Source: Costus lasius (taxonomy: Eukaryota; Streptophyta; Magnoliopsida; Zingiberales; Costaceae). Taken from it: 64,000 nucleotides of DNA. Location: assembly GCA_027563935.2 (NCBI GenBank), contig CM050449.1:17568735-17632734 (forward strand), read 5' to 3'. Made by a program: the position numbers and the translations under genes. Shown here piece by piece: positions 21,701 to 34,300 of this stretch (positions are counted from its first letter, which is position 1; every line of letters begins with the position of its first letter). Below the pieces are notes generated by a model. It ran no database searches, was not told the origin of the DNA, and was given only the letters and a program-made list of their open reading frames with translations.

Positions 21701-22096
21701 GCTATCGGCTACTTTGAGGAACTAAGGGTAACTGGACTTGAACCTGACTTGATTACCTATAATCTGATGATTAATGGTCTTGGAAAATCTCACAGAGTAC
21801 AAGAAGCTATTGCGCTCTTCAATGAAATGCAAGATAAAGGAATACTTCCTGACTTATATACTTACAATTCCTTGATTTTCCACTTTGGTAAGGCTGGAAT
21901 GGTGGCTGAAGCAGGAAAGATGTACGAAGAACTGCAAATAAAAGGTTTCAAACCTAATACATTTACATATAATGCGCTTATTGGAGCTTATACTGCATCA
22001 GGTGATACAAACCATGCTTATTCTGTGTATAAGAAGATGTTAGTTGGAGGGTGCAGTCCAAATTCAGGAACGTTTGCTCAACTTCCTAACAGATAG
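18776..22096 (+). CDS. PGR3: Pentatricopeptide repeat protein PGR3, chloroplast
   Basis: A single-exon gene of 1106 aa, close to the roughly 1110 aa of Arabidopsis PGR3 (At4g31850). The N-terminal ~70 residues are rich in Ser/Arg and lack acidic residues after the first few, as in a plastid transit peptide. From about residue 110 to the end it is a run of more than twenty P-class PPR motifs (35-residue units with Y-T/N-x-L-I and G-x-x-P-D/N signatures, for example KPNVYTFTICIRVLGQAG and KPDRVTYITLLDKFGDSG). It closes with NSGTFAQLPNR, which matches the family C-terminus. Known role of the family: binds plastid RNAs, stabilises petL operon RNA and supports petL and ndhA translation, hence cytochrome b6f and NDH activity. 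No DYW or SMR domain. The frame is intact; the ATG chosen gives the transit peptide, and a second Met five codons on would serve equally. Confidence 0.95.
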   Translation: MDNSMASAVADLHCRLSSFCTTATRQPNGVPLVHTATCFPTRRKPRNPRRCSFHRHRHKRIHFAHPQVRFVAASNRSDPSVTSSNVVDALKSISDPIQALSFFLSVARRPVVVHTTESFDYMLELLRVHGRVEDMCMVFDLMQRQIVKRSPSTFLIIFKALGVRGGLRGAPVALPRMWETGFVMNAFSYNGLIHFLLCAGFSREALAVYKRMISEGIVPSLRTYSALMVALGKQREIDTVMALLEEMEGQGLKPNVYTFTICIRVLGQAGRIDDAYGLLQQMEEQGCRPDVVTYTVLIEVLCGAGRLDEAKKLFWKMKASDQKPDRVTYITLLDKFGDSGNLNLVQEFWKEMEEDGYLADVVVYTMMINTLFKEGRTEEACNMFEAMAEKGILPNLHTYNTLIGGLLRVNKLDEAQHLLNHIEVHGPTPTAYTYILFIDYYAKSREFEKSFHTYEVMKRKGIVPDIVACNACLYGLAESGRLQQAKQVFHEIKAVGMYPDAITYNMMIKCCNKAGKVDEALKLFTEMRQSGRDPDEITVNSLIDALYKAGREYEAWKMFYGMQGMNLQPTVVTYNTLLAGLGKGGKVDKAMELFQYMNNNSCPPNTVTYNTVLDCLSKNSEVDFARKMLYGMTEKDCIPDHLSYNTVIHGLVKEDRVNEAIWLFHQMRKVLFPDFVTLCSIIPILLRNGLLEDAVHITKAYALQPDAVTDRSSWVSLMEGILNEAGIDKSIKFAERMTGNGIFQNDYLLCPLIKFLCECKNARKANELFEKFKGYRVSPTIEAYSPLIIGLLEVNLIEEAERKFEEMKRIGCSPDIVTYNAFLDAYGKSSRIEELFKMQEEMNLRGCKPNSITYNTIIAGLVKSKMLDRAIDFYYDLVSSEDFFPTPCTYGPLLDGLLKSGRVDEAENLFHEMVDNGCKPNSAIYNILLNGFKKAGDVEQALQTFQNMIRQGIKPDLKSYTILISTLCAAGRPEHAIGYFEELRVTGLEPDLITYNLMINGLGKSHRVQEAIALFNEMQDKGILPDLYTYNSLIFHFGKAGMVAEAGKMYEELQIKGFKPNTFTYNALIGAYTASGDTNHAYSVYKKMLVGGCSPNSGTFAQLPNR

Positions 22097-23402
22097 TGAA
22101 ACTCATTAGAATTTGTCTATATGTGTGATATTATGTATGTTACAACTTTTTTGTGCATAAAAGAAAATTATTGAATCTTGATAACAACTGATAACAAGCT
22201 GTATATAGTTCATGAGTCTTCAAGTATGTTAAACATGATCTAATTGTTAGTCATTTTTATGATATTGACACTTCATTTAGAAATTCACTCTTCTGCTTAA
22301 TGTGTCAAACTTGTGGGATACTTCACCTGACTTTAATGTTTATAGTAGTATATTATTTGGATCATCTCTCTTTCTTGGTATTTTCCAGTATTACTTGAAA
22401 CAATATTGTGAGCACGGTCTCCATATGAACAGGTCACTTACTAGGCAAGTTCCACTTGATTTTTGTCAATTACTTTGTGGTACTTCTCTTCTCTAAATTC
22501 TTAAGGAATCAAATAAGCTTAAAATTGCCTCCTGTTACACTTATCAATTAACTGCTTTATTTACAAAATTGTAGAATCAAAGATAATTACCATCTAATCT
22601 CCACTTCGTCATCACTGTCTATAGAAATTGAATTTTCAAACTGCTGTTGTGTTTTCTTTCAACTGACTGAAGAAAATATTCTGTTTTATGTGGCAATTAA
22701 TTTCTCCATGTTAGACAGACTCAAAAAGTTTTGATAAATTTATAGATTCAAAATGCCTGGAACCTTTTCAATTACTTTTTTGTGGCTGCGACCTGTAACA
22801 GAATCTTGTTAGCCTTTACATTCAGGGGTTGTGGTTTAGCGGCAGTTGCAAGAACACAAATTTTGCTATTCTTTGAGCATCAACAACAATGTGCATATTT
22901 CAGGGTTTTTTTTTTAAATAAAGGAATGCAGCTATAATATCGGAAGATAAGTTTTAACCTTATCTCAAGTGTAATCCTTATCGACTCCAAAGATGAAGTA
23001 TCTTTGTTGGTCATATTGGTCATCATAGGCGAAGTTACAAATCCTGGCTCTTCTTTCATCAAGAAAGGTACACTTTTGGCTTTCTACTATTGGCAGCTGC
23101 AGTGTAGCCAGTAGATCTCAGTTGCTATAACTTATTCCGTTACTTAGTCATGTGTTTACGAGTAGCTAATGCTTTCATCAATGTGTTAAGCCCCAAAGAA
23201 AGTATTTTAGTTAATTGCAGAATATAGCAGAACTGAGTAATTAAGTGATTATTTTAGTTGAGTTTAGGCATTTAGCCTACTCTTTACTATTTTGTGATGG
23301 TCCTGGAGTGTTATGGGTAAGTACAAGAAGTTGAACATGACTTTTAGTATATGACCAGGTGAGTTGAAATGCCTTTTATGTTCCAGAGTGCACGCTGATT
23401 AA
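22097..23402. other. PGR3 3' flank, no further gene seen
   Basis: Probable 3' untranslated sequence follows the TAG at 22094-22096. The rest is AT-rich with scattered short frames and no family similarity. Confidence 0.5.
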
Positions 23403-24780
23403 CTAATCAGCCCTTCTGAGCTCTTCATGATATCTCCCTTTCTCCCTTTCTCCCTGGTGTGGACAAAGAAGAAGAGGACTGGCATCATCCTCCTCTAGCT
23501 TTCTTCGTTTGCTCCCTACGCTCGCATCTCCCTCCTCGCTTGCTCGCGCCGTGTGCCCCTTTGCAGTTTCGTTCATCAAGCGCCACTTCTTTGAAGCATC
23601 ACCCTCTAATTCCACAAGGTATGATCTCAAGCACTAGCTCTCTCTCAATCATCTAAATTTTTACTTTTGAATTTCTAGGGTTTGGGTTTTCTTCTTCCTA
23701 CAATCACTCACTCAAGCGCCAGCCTTCTATGTAAAATGCTCTGCCTTATATTGTAAAATGCTCTCAATAGTAGACTGCATGTTGATTACTTGCATCAACA
23801 TGGACTTCCTTGATCATTTTAGATGAGCAGCCACATGGACATCCCAAACATGAATCAGTAAAGTATAACAATTTGCTACCTCAACAAGCCAAGCTCAATG
23901 TCACTGACTGTTTCCCAGCTTGACCCATCAAGCCATCCACGCAAGGCTGTTACTGATTAGTTTTATTACTTCAAATAATTTATTACTCTGATTGGAACAT
24001 GTTACTCTGATTGGAACATATGAATGTAATCAGAATAGTTTTAGATTAATTTCAGATCATGTTTAACTATTAAAGAGCATGTTACTCAGATTAGTTTGAT
24101 TGGAATTAAAATAATGTTTATGTTTAAGATAAGTAGCTTCTGAAAGTGGCATTCTGAAAGTGGCTAGTTACTCATATTAGTTTGATTGGAATGAAAATAA
24201 TTTGTTCCTTAAAATAATTTGTTACTCTGATTGGAATTAAAATAATTTGTTCCTCATATTAGTTTTAGATAATTTGTTACTTAAAATAATTTGTTACTTT
24301 GATTGGAATTAAAATAATTTAGTCTTTTGCGTGTCTTCCCATAATCAGCAAGTTGGAAACCTCTGTTTTGTTTCTTGATGCTCGCAATTGAAACTTTGCT
24401 CTGACCAAATGCACGACGATCAAATGATATATGGAGGATCTCTTTGCGGTTTCATATTTCTTCGCAATATGGCATCCGGCTCTCTGATACATTTGTTTCT
24501 GAAAAAAAAAAATGGATCATTTTATTGATCCAGCTAAATCTCCACCACTAAACTTCCGTGATTGAGCTAGCTCAATCGAGGAATTTGGTTCCAATACGGT
24601 TTTTGCTTGTTAGAGCAAAAGCTCCGGTTCAAATTGAGTACTATGTTTGTTCAGCCACAGTTTTGATGGCAAAGGTAGTGGCATTTGCAAGCAATTATTT
24701 TTTTTCTTTTTGTGAGCGTGGCAAGTTTCTTTCAGATTCGATGGCTGGCAAGTGATTGAATCGAGCTTTTGTTTTATTTA
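23403..24780. other. Pyrimidine-rich leader-like patch and diverged local repeats
   Basis: 23440-23620 is C/T-rich and ends CCACAAG|GTATGATC, which looks like an untranslated first exon with a donor site, but no downstream coding exon is recognisable. From 23960 to 24340 the phrases 'ttactctgattggaa' and 'aaaataatttgtt' recur many times in diverged form, a local low-order repeat. No gene is called. Confidence 0.4.
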
Positions 24781-25022
24781 TTTATTCATTCATTATAATT
24801 TAGGTTTCTTTTCAAATTTTGTGTTTCTTAGTTTTTTTGGTGGAATGTGTGAACCATTTTATCCTTATGAAGAGAAATTAAGACTTTCTAGGTAGCTTTA
24901 CATAAAATTCTCACATGAGTCACCACGCATGTTTGGGACAATTGAATCCCTATTTAGCATTGCGTGTTGGTAGCTTTACAATTGACAGATGAAGAAGTTA
25001 CAGCTATATATTGCAAAGAAAA

Positions 25023-25163
25023 CAATCACTAGTATAAGATGCCTTAATACTATACTGTTTATGAATATTAATTAGGCATCTTATACTATGTATGTAATTG
25101 AATTTGAATTGATTAACACAATCACTAGTATAAGATGCCTTAATACTATACTGTTTATGAATA
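25023..25163. repeat. 45-bp direct repeat with internal hairpin
   Basis: The segment starting caatcactagtataagatg at 25023 recurs at 25119 (96 bp later) over about 45 bp. Between them, 'attaggcatcttatactatg' (about 25071-25090) is the inverse of the repeat start, so each half can fold. Possibly a partial MITE duplication. Confidence 0.7.
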
Positions 25164-25264
25164 GTATAAGATGTATCTTTTCATCTTTCCAACCATTTTC
25201 TCATTAATATTTATTGATTTATTTACTTATTAAAATTTTATTTATAGTCTTATCATAGCTCGAA

Positions 25265-25550
25265 TGAGTAAGAAAGATGCTCAAATTTCACCTTAGAAAC
25301 AATCAAGTCATATGAAGGAATTGGTTAATTGCATGAAAGAGAGTAATGCAATTATACTTACACAATCCAATCCTCAATCTGCAAGGAGTGTACACTAAAA
25401 AGGAAATATATGTCGAGTTGAGTAAAATTGGTATACTAGACAATGAAATAGTTCGTGCATATATTGCACTTAGTAAGAACAAAGAGTACACATAATCTCA
25501 CGTTGAAGTCTTGAATCAGTTGCTAGATGCATGCACTTTGTTAGATGTTG
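25265..25550 (+). pseudogene. Possible remnant of a Myb/SANT-like transposon-associated protein
   Basis: A broken frame reads VNCMKESNAIILTQSNPQS, then after a frameshift KKEIYVELSKIGILDNEIV.AYIALSKNKEY. This resembles the C-terminal region of plant Myb/SANT-like (L10-interacting or Harbinger-associated) proteins, in which an L..IG.LD..L..A...L.......F pattern occurs. Stops and a frameshift are present. The similarity is from memory of the family pattern and is weak. Confidence 0.3.
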
Positions 25551-28500
25551 ATGATATTTTATTATGTACTTTGGTAGTATTTAGACTTCTTACTTTGATG
25601 GCATTTTGTTGGTGATGATTAGATACTATAGTTAATGGATTTGATAATATGATGTATGATGGATATTGTTAAACTTTATTTTGTTAAATTTTGATAGTAG
25701 TTATATTTCTATTGACGATGTATCTTTGTTTCCATTTTGTGATATGTTTTAATATTTCTCATGTATGTAGGTTCCATATATTGGTAGTATAAAAGAGATA
25801 TTGTCAAAATTTTTGATAATTTTATAAACTCATAATAAATTATGAATGTATTTGTATGAAATATATATTACATTTTATCAATATATATATATTTTTTATT
25901 TATCTATTTTTAGTAATAAATTTTTTTTTCCCATATTTATTCTCTCTAAAGACAGAAGGTTTGAAAAAAAAAACTATTTTCTTTTCTCTCTACTTTTCTC
26001 TTTCTTCTATTTTTTTTTCCTTTTTATTTTTTTTTTCTTCAAAACAGCTTATTAAGAATCTGGTCGCAAGGTGTGACTGGCTCTGTAATAGGATTGCTTT
26101 TAGTTCTTTTTTATTGGTTATGAATTATGGTCGGTGCAACCTAACTCCATTAAACCTCTGATTTATGAACTGGTTGAAGAATAATGAATGGAATCTTTGT
26201 TAATATATTAGAATCTCTTGTTTCTTGCCTAATTACTTTTATCTCTTCTCGTTTCTACTCTTCCTCTAAATTTGCCAGTAGAAATTTACGAGCGATTATC
26301 AAAATCCCCTGCCTATACATGTATTAGCATTTTGGAAGATCACTTTGCAGGATCATTGGAGCCCTAGAAGCCAAATCACATCAAAATGTTCTTTCTTAAG
26401 GCAAACTAGATCTTGTATGCCATTTGTGATTACAACATCGTCCACACAGACATTAAGAATGGCAATATAGTAGAACTTTTGATGAATAAAAATTAATGAT
26501 TTGTCTTACTGATAGTGCACTAGGAGCCTACTACACATGATGACATGACACTTTCTCCTTTCTGGCGATTAATTAGAAACTAAAACTAATTAATTGTAGT
26601 TTTTTTTTTGGTAAGTTGAGCGTGGAATTGACTTTTTGAGAAATTAGAGAGAATTGAATATTTGTAGATGATTTATTGACTAAGGTAAAGTTTAATATTT
26701 GGCATACCTTCAATTAAATTTTTAATTATACATCATCTTAGTGATAAATGGACTAATATTTTATGACAGATCATTGAGTACATCTTCTTTTTATAAAATT
26801 AAAATATTTTTCTAAGAAAAAAATAAACCTTATATTTATATAGAGTTAGACTTGAATATTGAAATCACTTGATCTCATAGGTGTTCACTTCATTTGAATT
26901 ATTTTCTAAATATATTTTCCTCTTGTAATTTTTTTTTTGTTGCAACTAGGAGAGGAGCATTACTGGAAGAAATATATTTTCCTCTTGTAACTCTATGCAT
27001 CATGTAATTCTAAGTAATTTCAAGAGGAAATACTATTAAATCTAGTCCGATAACTCAAATAAATCAAGACATCAGAAAGTGAATTCCCAACCACTTATTC
27101 ATTAGAATTGGACATAGATAACTACTATACATTTACTTCATGTTATGTGATATACTATATGTTTAATTAAAGTAATTATTACCTTCATTTTTTTTCTTTA
27201 ACCTTCTATTACTATCTTGTTCATGTATAAAATAATTATTTTATTTCCTTTGTAATATGAGATATATAATGTATTGATTACTTATCAATGCATAGAGTTA
27301 TAAAATGCACTTCCAAAATTATTTCATTTCTAAAACCAATTTGATGGAAAATAGTTTCCAGTAGATAAAAAAGAAGTCTCATGGGTGAATAGGATAAACA
27401 ATATAAGATGGGATGATGAGCAAGTGATTCATATACTAAGCAAAGTACATGTTAACATTTCAAAATAGACTAAATACAATGATGACTCGAGAATATTAAG
27501 TGGCTCTGTTTTTAAACTTTTTTTAAGCAGTTTTTTTATTAGAAAGAAGTTAAAAAAGGTATTTGGTAAAGAAAAATAGTAGTAATAAAAAACAGTAAAA
27601 AATAAAAGTTAGGAAAGTTGTAATTTGACGCTTTTGATGTTTTTACATTTCTAAAAAGTAATTCACTTGATTTTAGTTAAAATTTTAAATATTATTATTT
27701 TAAATAATTTAAAATTTTAATAATAAATAAAAATATATTATTATTTTAAATAGTTTAAAATAATATATTTATTAATTATTTAAAATTTTAATAGCAATTA
27801 AAAGTTATTTACCAAATAGTTTATAAATTTGACAATATATTACAATATAGTATAACACAGTTCAGTATAATTATAAAGCAATTAGTAATAAGATCAAACA
27901 GTTGCTAAGTAATGAGTATGAATGTCTAAGTGAATTATTTGAGTAGCCAAGTTAAGGGAGGTGTAAATGTAGATAGGTGGAGAAGGCATCACTTGACTGT
28001 GTCATATAAGAGACAAGATGGAAATAGTTCTAAATAGGATTTTAAATTACCAATTGTAGTTAATTCATTTAATCTTAAAATTTATCCAACCTCTTTCAAA
28101 TGACATTTTTAAGGACTATCATTCGTCGTGACTACTCGTGATGATCATGCAAGTGATAGAGATAATTATATCTTATAGCAGAGTTGATGTGTTGTAGATA
28201 AATAAGTGATTATTAGAATAAGCAATCGTAAACATTACTGTGAATAATTAGGCACTAATGAAAAACCTAATATATGTAGTTTGTCTTTATTTTATAAGTT
28301 TTTAAAGGAACAATGGAGAATTTTAAGTTAGGCTATTGTGTCTATGTTGCATCCATTTGTCGGCATGCTTATATTTTTGGTTATCAAATCAATGTAATAT
28401 ATTGCAATCATTATCATTTATTGTGCTATTAGTGGCCAAAAGCCACACTAAGTTGGAGGCTAACGAGTTGATGAGTCAATCTCATTATAATATTTTATTT

Positions 28501-29257
28501 TTTTTCCTTTTTTAAAAAATATTATGCATGATAATTAAGTCATATATAGTTGATTGTTTATGCATGATAATTAAGTCATATATAGTTGATTGTTTGATGA
28601 GTCAATCTAATTATAATATTTAATTTTTTTTTCCTTTTAAAATATTATTATGCATGATAATTAATTCATATATAGTTGATTGATTGTTATCTATGCAGTG
28701 AGCTTGTCATCTATGTCAAAAGTCATGTAGATCAACAAAATGAGTCAAACTGAATCCAAATGATAAAACTAATGCACATCAGTTTCCTAAGCACTAGGGG
28801 TTCTAATTTAGGTATCAAGTCTCGTTCTCTTGTTGCATTCATGTATAAATTAAGCCTTCAATAGTTCAACCACAATGTAATTCTTTTGTTAAAAGAACTT
28901 TATACCTTGCACTCAATTATTCACAAAACACACATTATTGGCTTGTTAAATTTGTAAAATATAATCAACCATGTTTTTTTCACGGGACAACTGGCCAGCC
29001 GAACTAGCCAACCTTATGTATTGTAATTGCCTTAGGCCATAATTTGAAATAAATTATCTTTTATAGAAAAAATAGATCTAATAAATCAAAAGTTAATATT
29101 AGTAGTTAATTAAGTGAATTATCAAGGTGTCAAAATAAGTGTTAATGGAGCATAACCACATCAACAAACTCAATATTAGAGGTATAAATCATATTTAAGT
29201 TTAACATACAAGTATTATAACAAAGCCAAAGAGGTTGGAATAGAAAACCTCCACTAT
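25551..29257. other. AT-rich intergenic region with MITE-like repeats, no gene seen
   Basis: 26340-26470 on the minus strand reads a short VDDVVIT-like stretch that may be a Copia RT scrap. 27185-27290 repeats 17700-17820. About 27500-27900 shares sequence with 395-622. 28480-28690 has tandem and near-tandem copies of 'tgcatgataattaagtcatatatagttgattg' type units (37-bp spacing at 28522/28559, a third near 28651). Nothing coding was found. Confidence 0.45.
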
Positions 29258-30775
29258 TGTCACGCCCATGTTTACTGTAATACGTTTTTAACAAAATACA
29301 CGTGAATCAAAGCTTGACTCGAGTCCATACACGCCTGCGCAAGGGCACTATGGTCGAAACCGCATAATTTGGGCGAGACCGGCGGGAACGATTACCCGAA
29401 TCGGACCCCAGCTGGATCAAGGACTCGGCACGGATCTCTGCCGTCCCAACCGAGATTAGGTCAACGTTCGCCAACTTTCGTGGATGAACGTCGTCGAACC
29501 AGACCCGATTTCGACCAAGCCCATAGGTCGCACCGGGAACCGACCGAGTCAACCAAGGACCAATACCAGTGCACAGTCAATGGCTGGAACGTACGTCTCG
29601 AGGGTGTCGGAGACGCCCCATCTCCACCTACGTTGCCGTCGACGTCAACAACAGCCAAAGAGAAACTCAACCTCACAACCGGACGCCCAAAAGTAGGGAC
29701 CCGGTTTGCCCGGGCGACGCCGTCGTCGGGTGTCCCAACGAACAGCGACGAACGCCCGAACCAAAGAGAGCCGCCCCAAAATCCATCACGAGAGCAGGTG
29801 ACGGCATAAGCGGGCTCCGATAGCCTCCGATTAAACTCGCCCCACCTGCATCGTCGAGACCGACCACAGAAGAAAGTCCGGAGGAGAGAACGGCGATGGA
29901 GCAGCAGGCGTCGCCTCCGAACAGGTCTGGACCAGCATGGAAGAAGGAGAAGCTGAATGTGCCACTACGGGAGCCACCAAGAAGGAGGAATAGAGCTGAA
30001 GATCCGCGCGCAGGTGGACTGAGCCCGAGAATTTCCGCACACAGGCGGATTAGAGCTCTCGTAGAGAGGGAGAGGGCTCGCCGGAGATACGGAGCACGAC
30101 CAAAGCTCAGGCATACAGACGTAGGAAAGGAGAAACGGCACCGCAGGGAAGAAACGATCGACCGGGGCGGGAGACTAAGAGGGAAGCCGTTTTCGGCGAG
30201 GAGTACCTCGACAACTTAGCCGGCTCCTTCGAGTCGATGAAACGGTTGCGTTCTGAGCCTTCCAAGGCTGTCCGAAAGTGGGGCAGTTTCGGCGACGGCG
30301 ACTGCAATGTCGGAGAAACAGAGGCGGCGGAAAGACTGGAGAGCTTCTCGCCAACCGCTCCTCCCACCCACCCACCGGTTCCGCAAGAGGGAGCTCCAAA
30401 GGACAGCCGACAAGGTCGCCGGCGTCGAAGGGGAAGTCGGAGACGAAAACGAGAGCAAGGGAGGTTTTTAACACTTCGACCCGTGATCCCTCTGTAAGCC
30501 GTCACTGACGGCTTCGTTCCATTTGCTTCCGCTTCCACTACCTCGATCCACACGCCTGCCAACCAAGCACCGCCGCCCATGCCTAACGCAATGTCGTCGC
30601 GTCCACCACGCCAACTCCACGCGTACAATCAAGTTTCGCCCGTTGGCGAACGATTGGATCCGGGCAGGCGCCCGATCCGTCCGCTTTTATTTGACCCGTT
30701 TGGGTAAATTCAGTGGGCTGGGCTAGCTGGGCTGAGGTAGAAATTGGGTGCCCAATTTTGGCCCAAAGCCTAACA
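29258..30775 (-). mobile_element. Solo LTR, Gypsy-like, 1518 bp, GC-rich
   Basis: It begins TGTCACGCCC and ends GCCTAACA, with a perfect 5-bp duplication ACTAT at 29253-29257 and 30776-30780. Read on minus the ends are TGTTAGGC...GGGCGTGACA, matching the 3' end style of the other solo LTRs here. It is sharply GC-richer than its surroundings and contains many overlapping open frames on both strands without known domains, the expected behaviour of GC-rich LTR DNA. No PBS or pol flanks it. Confidence 0.82.
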
Positions 30776-33700
30776 ACTATCCATTACAGCTCAAATCTCT
30801 GTGCAAACATCTAGCCCATATACTAGGAAAACAACATTTTGCATTGTCTGCATAGTGCTAATTATAAGAAGTAGCACCAAATTTCACAGACAACCCAATT
30901 GGGAAAATTATGTGCCAAATACTGCATAGTGACGATAAGTATAACCCAAAAATTATGCACAAGAATATCGTTGTTCTGCCTGTGTTGTGAAGTTGGTTAA
31001 TTTACATATTTAAAGTCAATTAAGTTTACAAGTAATGCGATTGACTTATAAAATCATGACCTAACTGCACTAATTGGACAATAACATCTTGGGGTCCGCC
31101 TTCTATCAGGATGTGGAGGGGATCAGTTTGCTGCTATTGTTTGTGTCAGTTTACTATTGTACCATCAAGAATTGTATCCTTGTCACCTTACTACATTTGT
31201 TCTTATCCTTGTGGTCAAGTGCAAAAGTGTAAACAAAAACAAACAAAAAAAAGAACGTGGAACTATTGTAATTGATTTGCTTTCTGCCGACATCTCCAAA
31301 CTCCGCCAGGCACAAGCCTTGGCTATGCAGAAACACCGAGCCAAGGATCAATGCATGATAAGAGCAATCTTGAACCAGACATGATAATGAATTGGAATGA
31401 TTACCAAGACAAGCATCTTATCTGAAAAGCACGTCCCACCTTCCTGGAAGTATATGGCTGAGAACACGAATAGATACCATGAACTTGCCCATATTACTGC
31501 TCACTGTTCGTTGTAATAGTTGCAGGTTTCCCCTGTTAGACAACTTGATTCTGCACAGGATACCTTTATAATGATGCACAATACCACCCTAATAACATTG
31601 CATATCTTTTTAGAAAAAGAAAAAGAAAAGTTCTCCGCAGGATACAAATACAGATTGGGGAATTCCTCACAAAGCTTATACTCTATAAATACATATGCTG
31701 CATACATGCGTGGATAAACACACATCAGAATGACCATAGACATTGACTTGCAACAGGAACTGGTATAATGGCTAGTGATGTAGCAGTAGAAGATTAGGAC
31801 CTTCAAGTACTTAGAGTTTCTAGACTGGCAAGCAGAAGTAGCATCATCCACATGATAAGAAGTTAAGAGTTCACAACTGCTTGCCTTCAAGAAAAAGTGT
31901 TGCTGTCTTCCGTTGCCTGACTCCCTTCTGAAATTGTTCACACATTATCCAGATACTGCAGCAGGAGAGTTTATGCTATGTCAAAAACATTAGATTATGA
32001 GATATGAAGAGTAAATTCTACCTTAGACAAGTGTAAATGAGAAACGTGGTGTGGATTTTGAAGCTGACGGCTTTGATTGCTGACACTTTTTATTTCCACA
32101 AATTAAAGAGACCCAGGAACCGACAATGACAACACTAGCAAGTGGCCTAATTCTTGATCCTTCCAACCATAAACTATAGCACATGTTGATGGTGACTGTA
32201 GCACATTTAAATAAACTCACAGCAGTGAAGAAAATTTTCCTCTAGAGATAAAAAGTTACACCAAATGTTGTAAACTTCCTCTGTGTCGATCCCTCCTCGC
32301 TTGTCCATGTTCTTCAGTCTGTGTTTGGGCATCCTAATGTGATATATGCTAAAGAAATAAAATAGCGAATTACATCCTCATCTTCCCGATAGGTTATCTA
32401 TTAAGGCCTCAAGGTACCAAGAAAATTTAACCCTTATACCATTAGCGAAGGAAATAGAGATAGACCCAGCTTCTCCTGCCCCCATTATCATTGGACGAAT
32501 CCTTAATCCCACCATCTTCTCTTTCATGCTTAATTAAAGCATGATATCTGTTCCCTTGACATGGGAAGATTAGTAGGTACAAATACCAAAATATCGTGAC
32601 AACGTATTCAACATTTCCATTTTGTTCTCTTACCACTTGACACCATACAGAATAGTGATAGACGAAGATACAACTAATATATCAGCAAGTAACACACAAT
32701 TAATCAGCAGTACAGTACTGGTTGGCTCTGTTCAGCGAACTGAGGAAATATCATGTTGTCATATTTGAAATGACGGACTTTGGCACAATTTTAAGATCTC
32801 AGTAAAATTTCTACTAACATGTACAAGGAAATATCATTTAATCCATTTGAAACAATTGGTTATGTTATAATTTCCAAACATCCAAGTATAGCAAAAATTT
32901 ATCCTCAATAAAATTTCTATTGATGTAAACAACTGGATATACTTTTACCCAAAATCAGCACACTTTGAATCTGTTGGTCATAATACAATTTCCAGATATC
33001 GCTGATACAAACTACCAATGGTCAATCCACCACTAAATCTATGCAAGGAATATGAAATGAAAAAGATCATTTTCTTGTGAAAAAATTGTAGTCCCACTTA
33101 AAAAATTATCGCACAAAATCATTTTTTGAAAAAAATAAAAAGGAAATTATGCCATCATAGTTTTTGCAAAGGTTACAAATTAGTTATTCCGTTATATGAC
33201 ATAGAATGCTGCAATATAGATTTCAGAAAGCATGATACATAAAATGGTGAAGCGAGATGCAGAGCAGACAAGTTAATGACAATAAAGCAATCATTTCTAT
33301 CTTCAAGAATTATTTGACCATGTAGAATAGTCAATGCCCATGTAGAGAGAAGCTCCCATTAGGTCATCAACTACTCGCCCAACTATTGTTCCTTTTGACA
33401 TGCCTTTGCTGTTTTAACTCAATTATATAAAGTGAGAAACATATTATTTGGTAAACAAAATGGATGAAAAGAAAATCCAGATTTCAGAATCAGATCCAAA
33501 ATTGCAGATACCAGGTCAAGAATTGGATGGTGCCTCAACACCATATTTTTACTATAGTTGGATGAATAATAATAGTTACTAGTATAAATTGAGACAATGC
33601 AAGACTTAAAGAGCCACTGCACATCCTATAAGCATTGTGAACTAGGAAACTAATATTATACATATAAGATAAATCTGACATTTTTCCTAAAGCTGGAGCA

Positions 33701-34300
33701 TGTATGTCAATTATGCTTAGCTTGCTACAAGGCCTAAGAAAACAACTAGAGGAAAGTGGCTCAGTTAAAATGTTAGTAGGCTAATTTTCATAAGTTGTCA
33801 AAGGTGTACAAACTTTATGGCATCACTGCATCTTTAATAAATGGCAATCAATTTTAATTTGTTTAGCTCCCTAATGAAATATGAGATTGCTAAATATAAA
33901 TCACAACTTGATTGTCACAAAGCATAATCAAACATACAATGCATGTTAAAGTTAGATCTCTCAGAAAAGTCTGAAGCAATATGGTCTCATAAATAGTGTA
34001 CTACAGCGTTGCATCTGGCTTTTGCATTTAATCTAGCAATTAGATTTTGTTTTTTCAACTTTTCAAAGTAACAAGATTGTATCTCATATCAGTGTAATAA
34101 CTAGAGCTAAATCTCTTATCACATGAATTCTTTGCATAGCGCATCAATGTATACTCATGTCTTTTATTAAAAAAAAAGTTAGCATATATTAGCTAACAAT
34201 GCCCATTCCAGAAGAAATAACAAACAAAACAATAAAATAAATCAACTTGCAAACAAGACAATGATACTAAATATGGTTAAAATGCTAAGAACCATCCTTA
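30776..34300. other. Intergenic region, no gene seen
   Basis: Moderately AT-rich, with only short unsupported frames and no recognised family. No long repeat boundary was found by eye. Confidence 0.4.

Noticed and set aside
29307..30628. Several open frames of 80-170 aa on both strands
   Set aside because: They lie inside the solo LTR 29258-30775; low-complexity Arg/Pro/Ser translations without family similarity.
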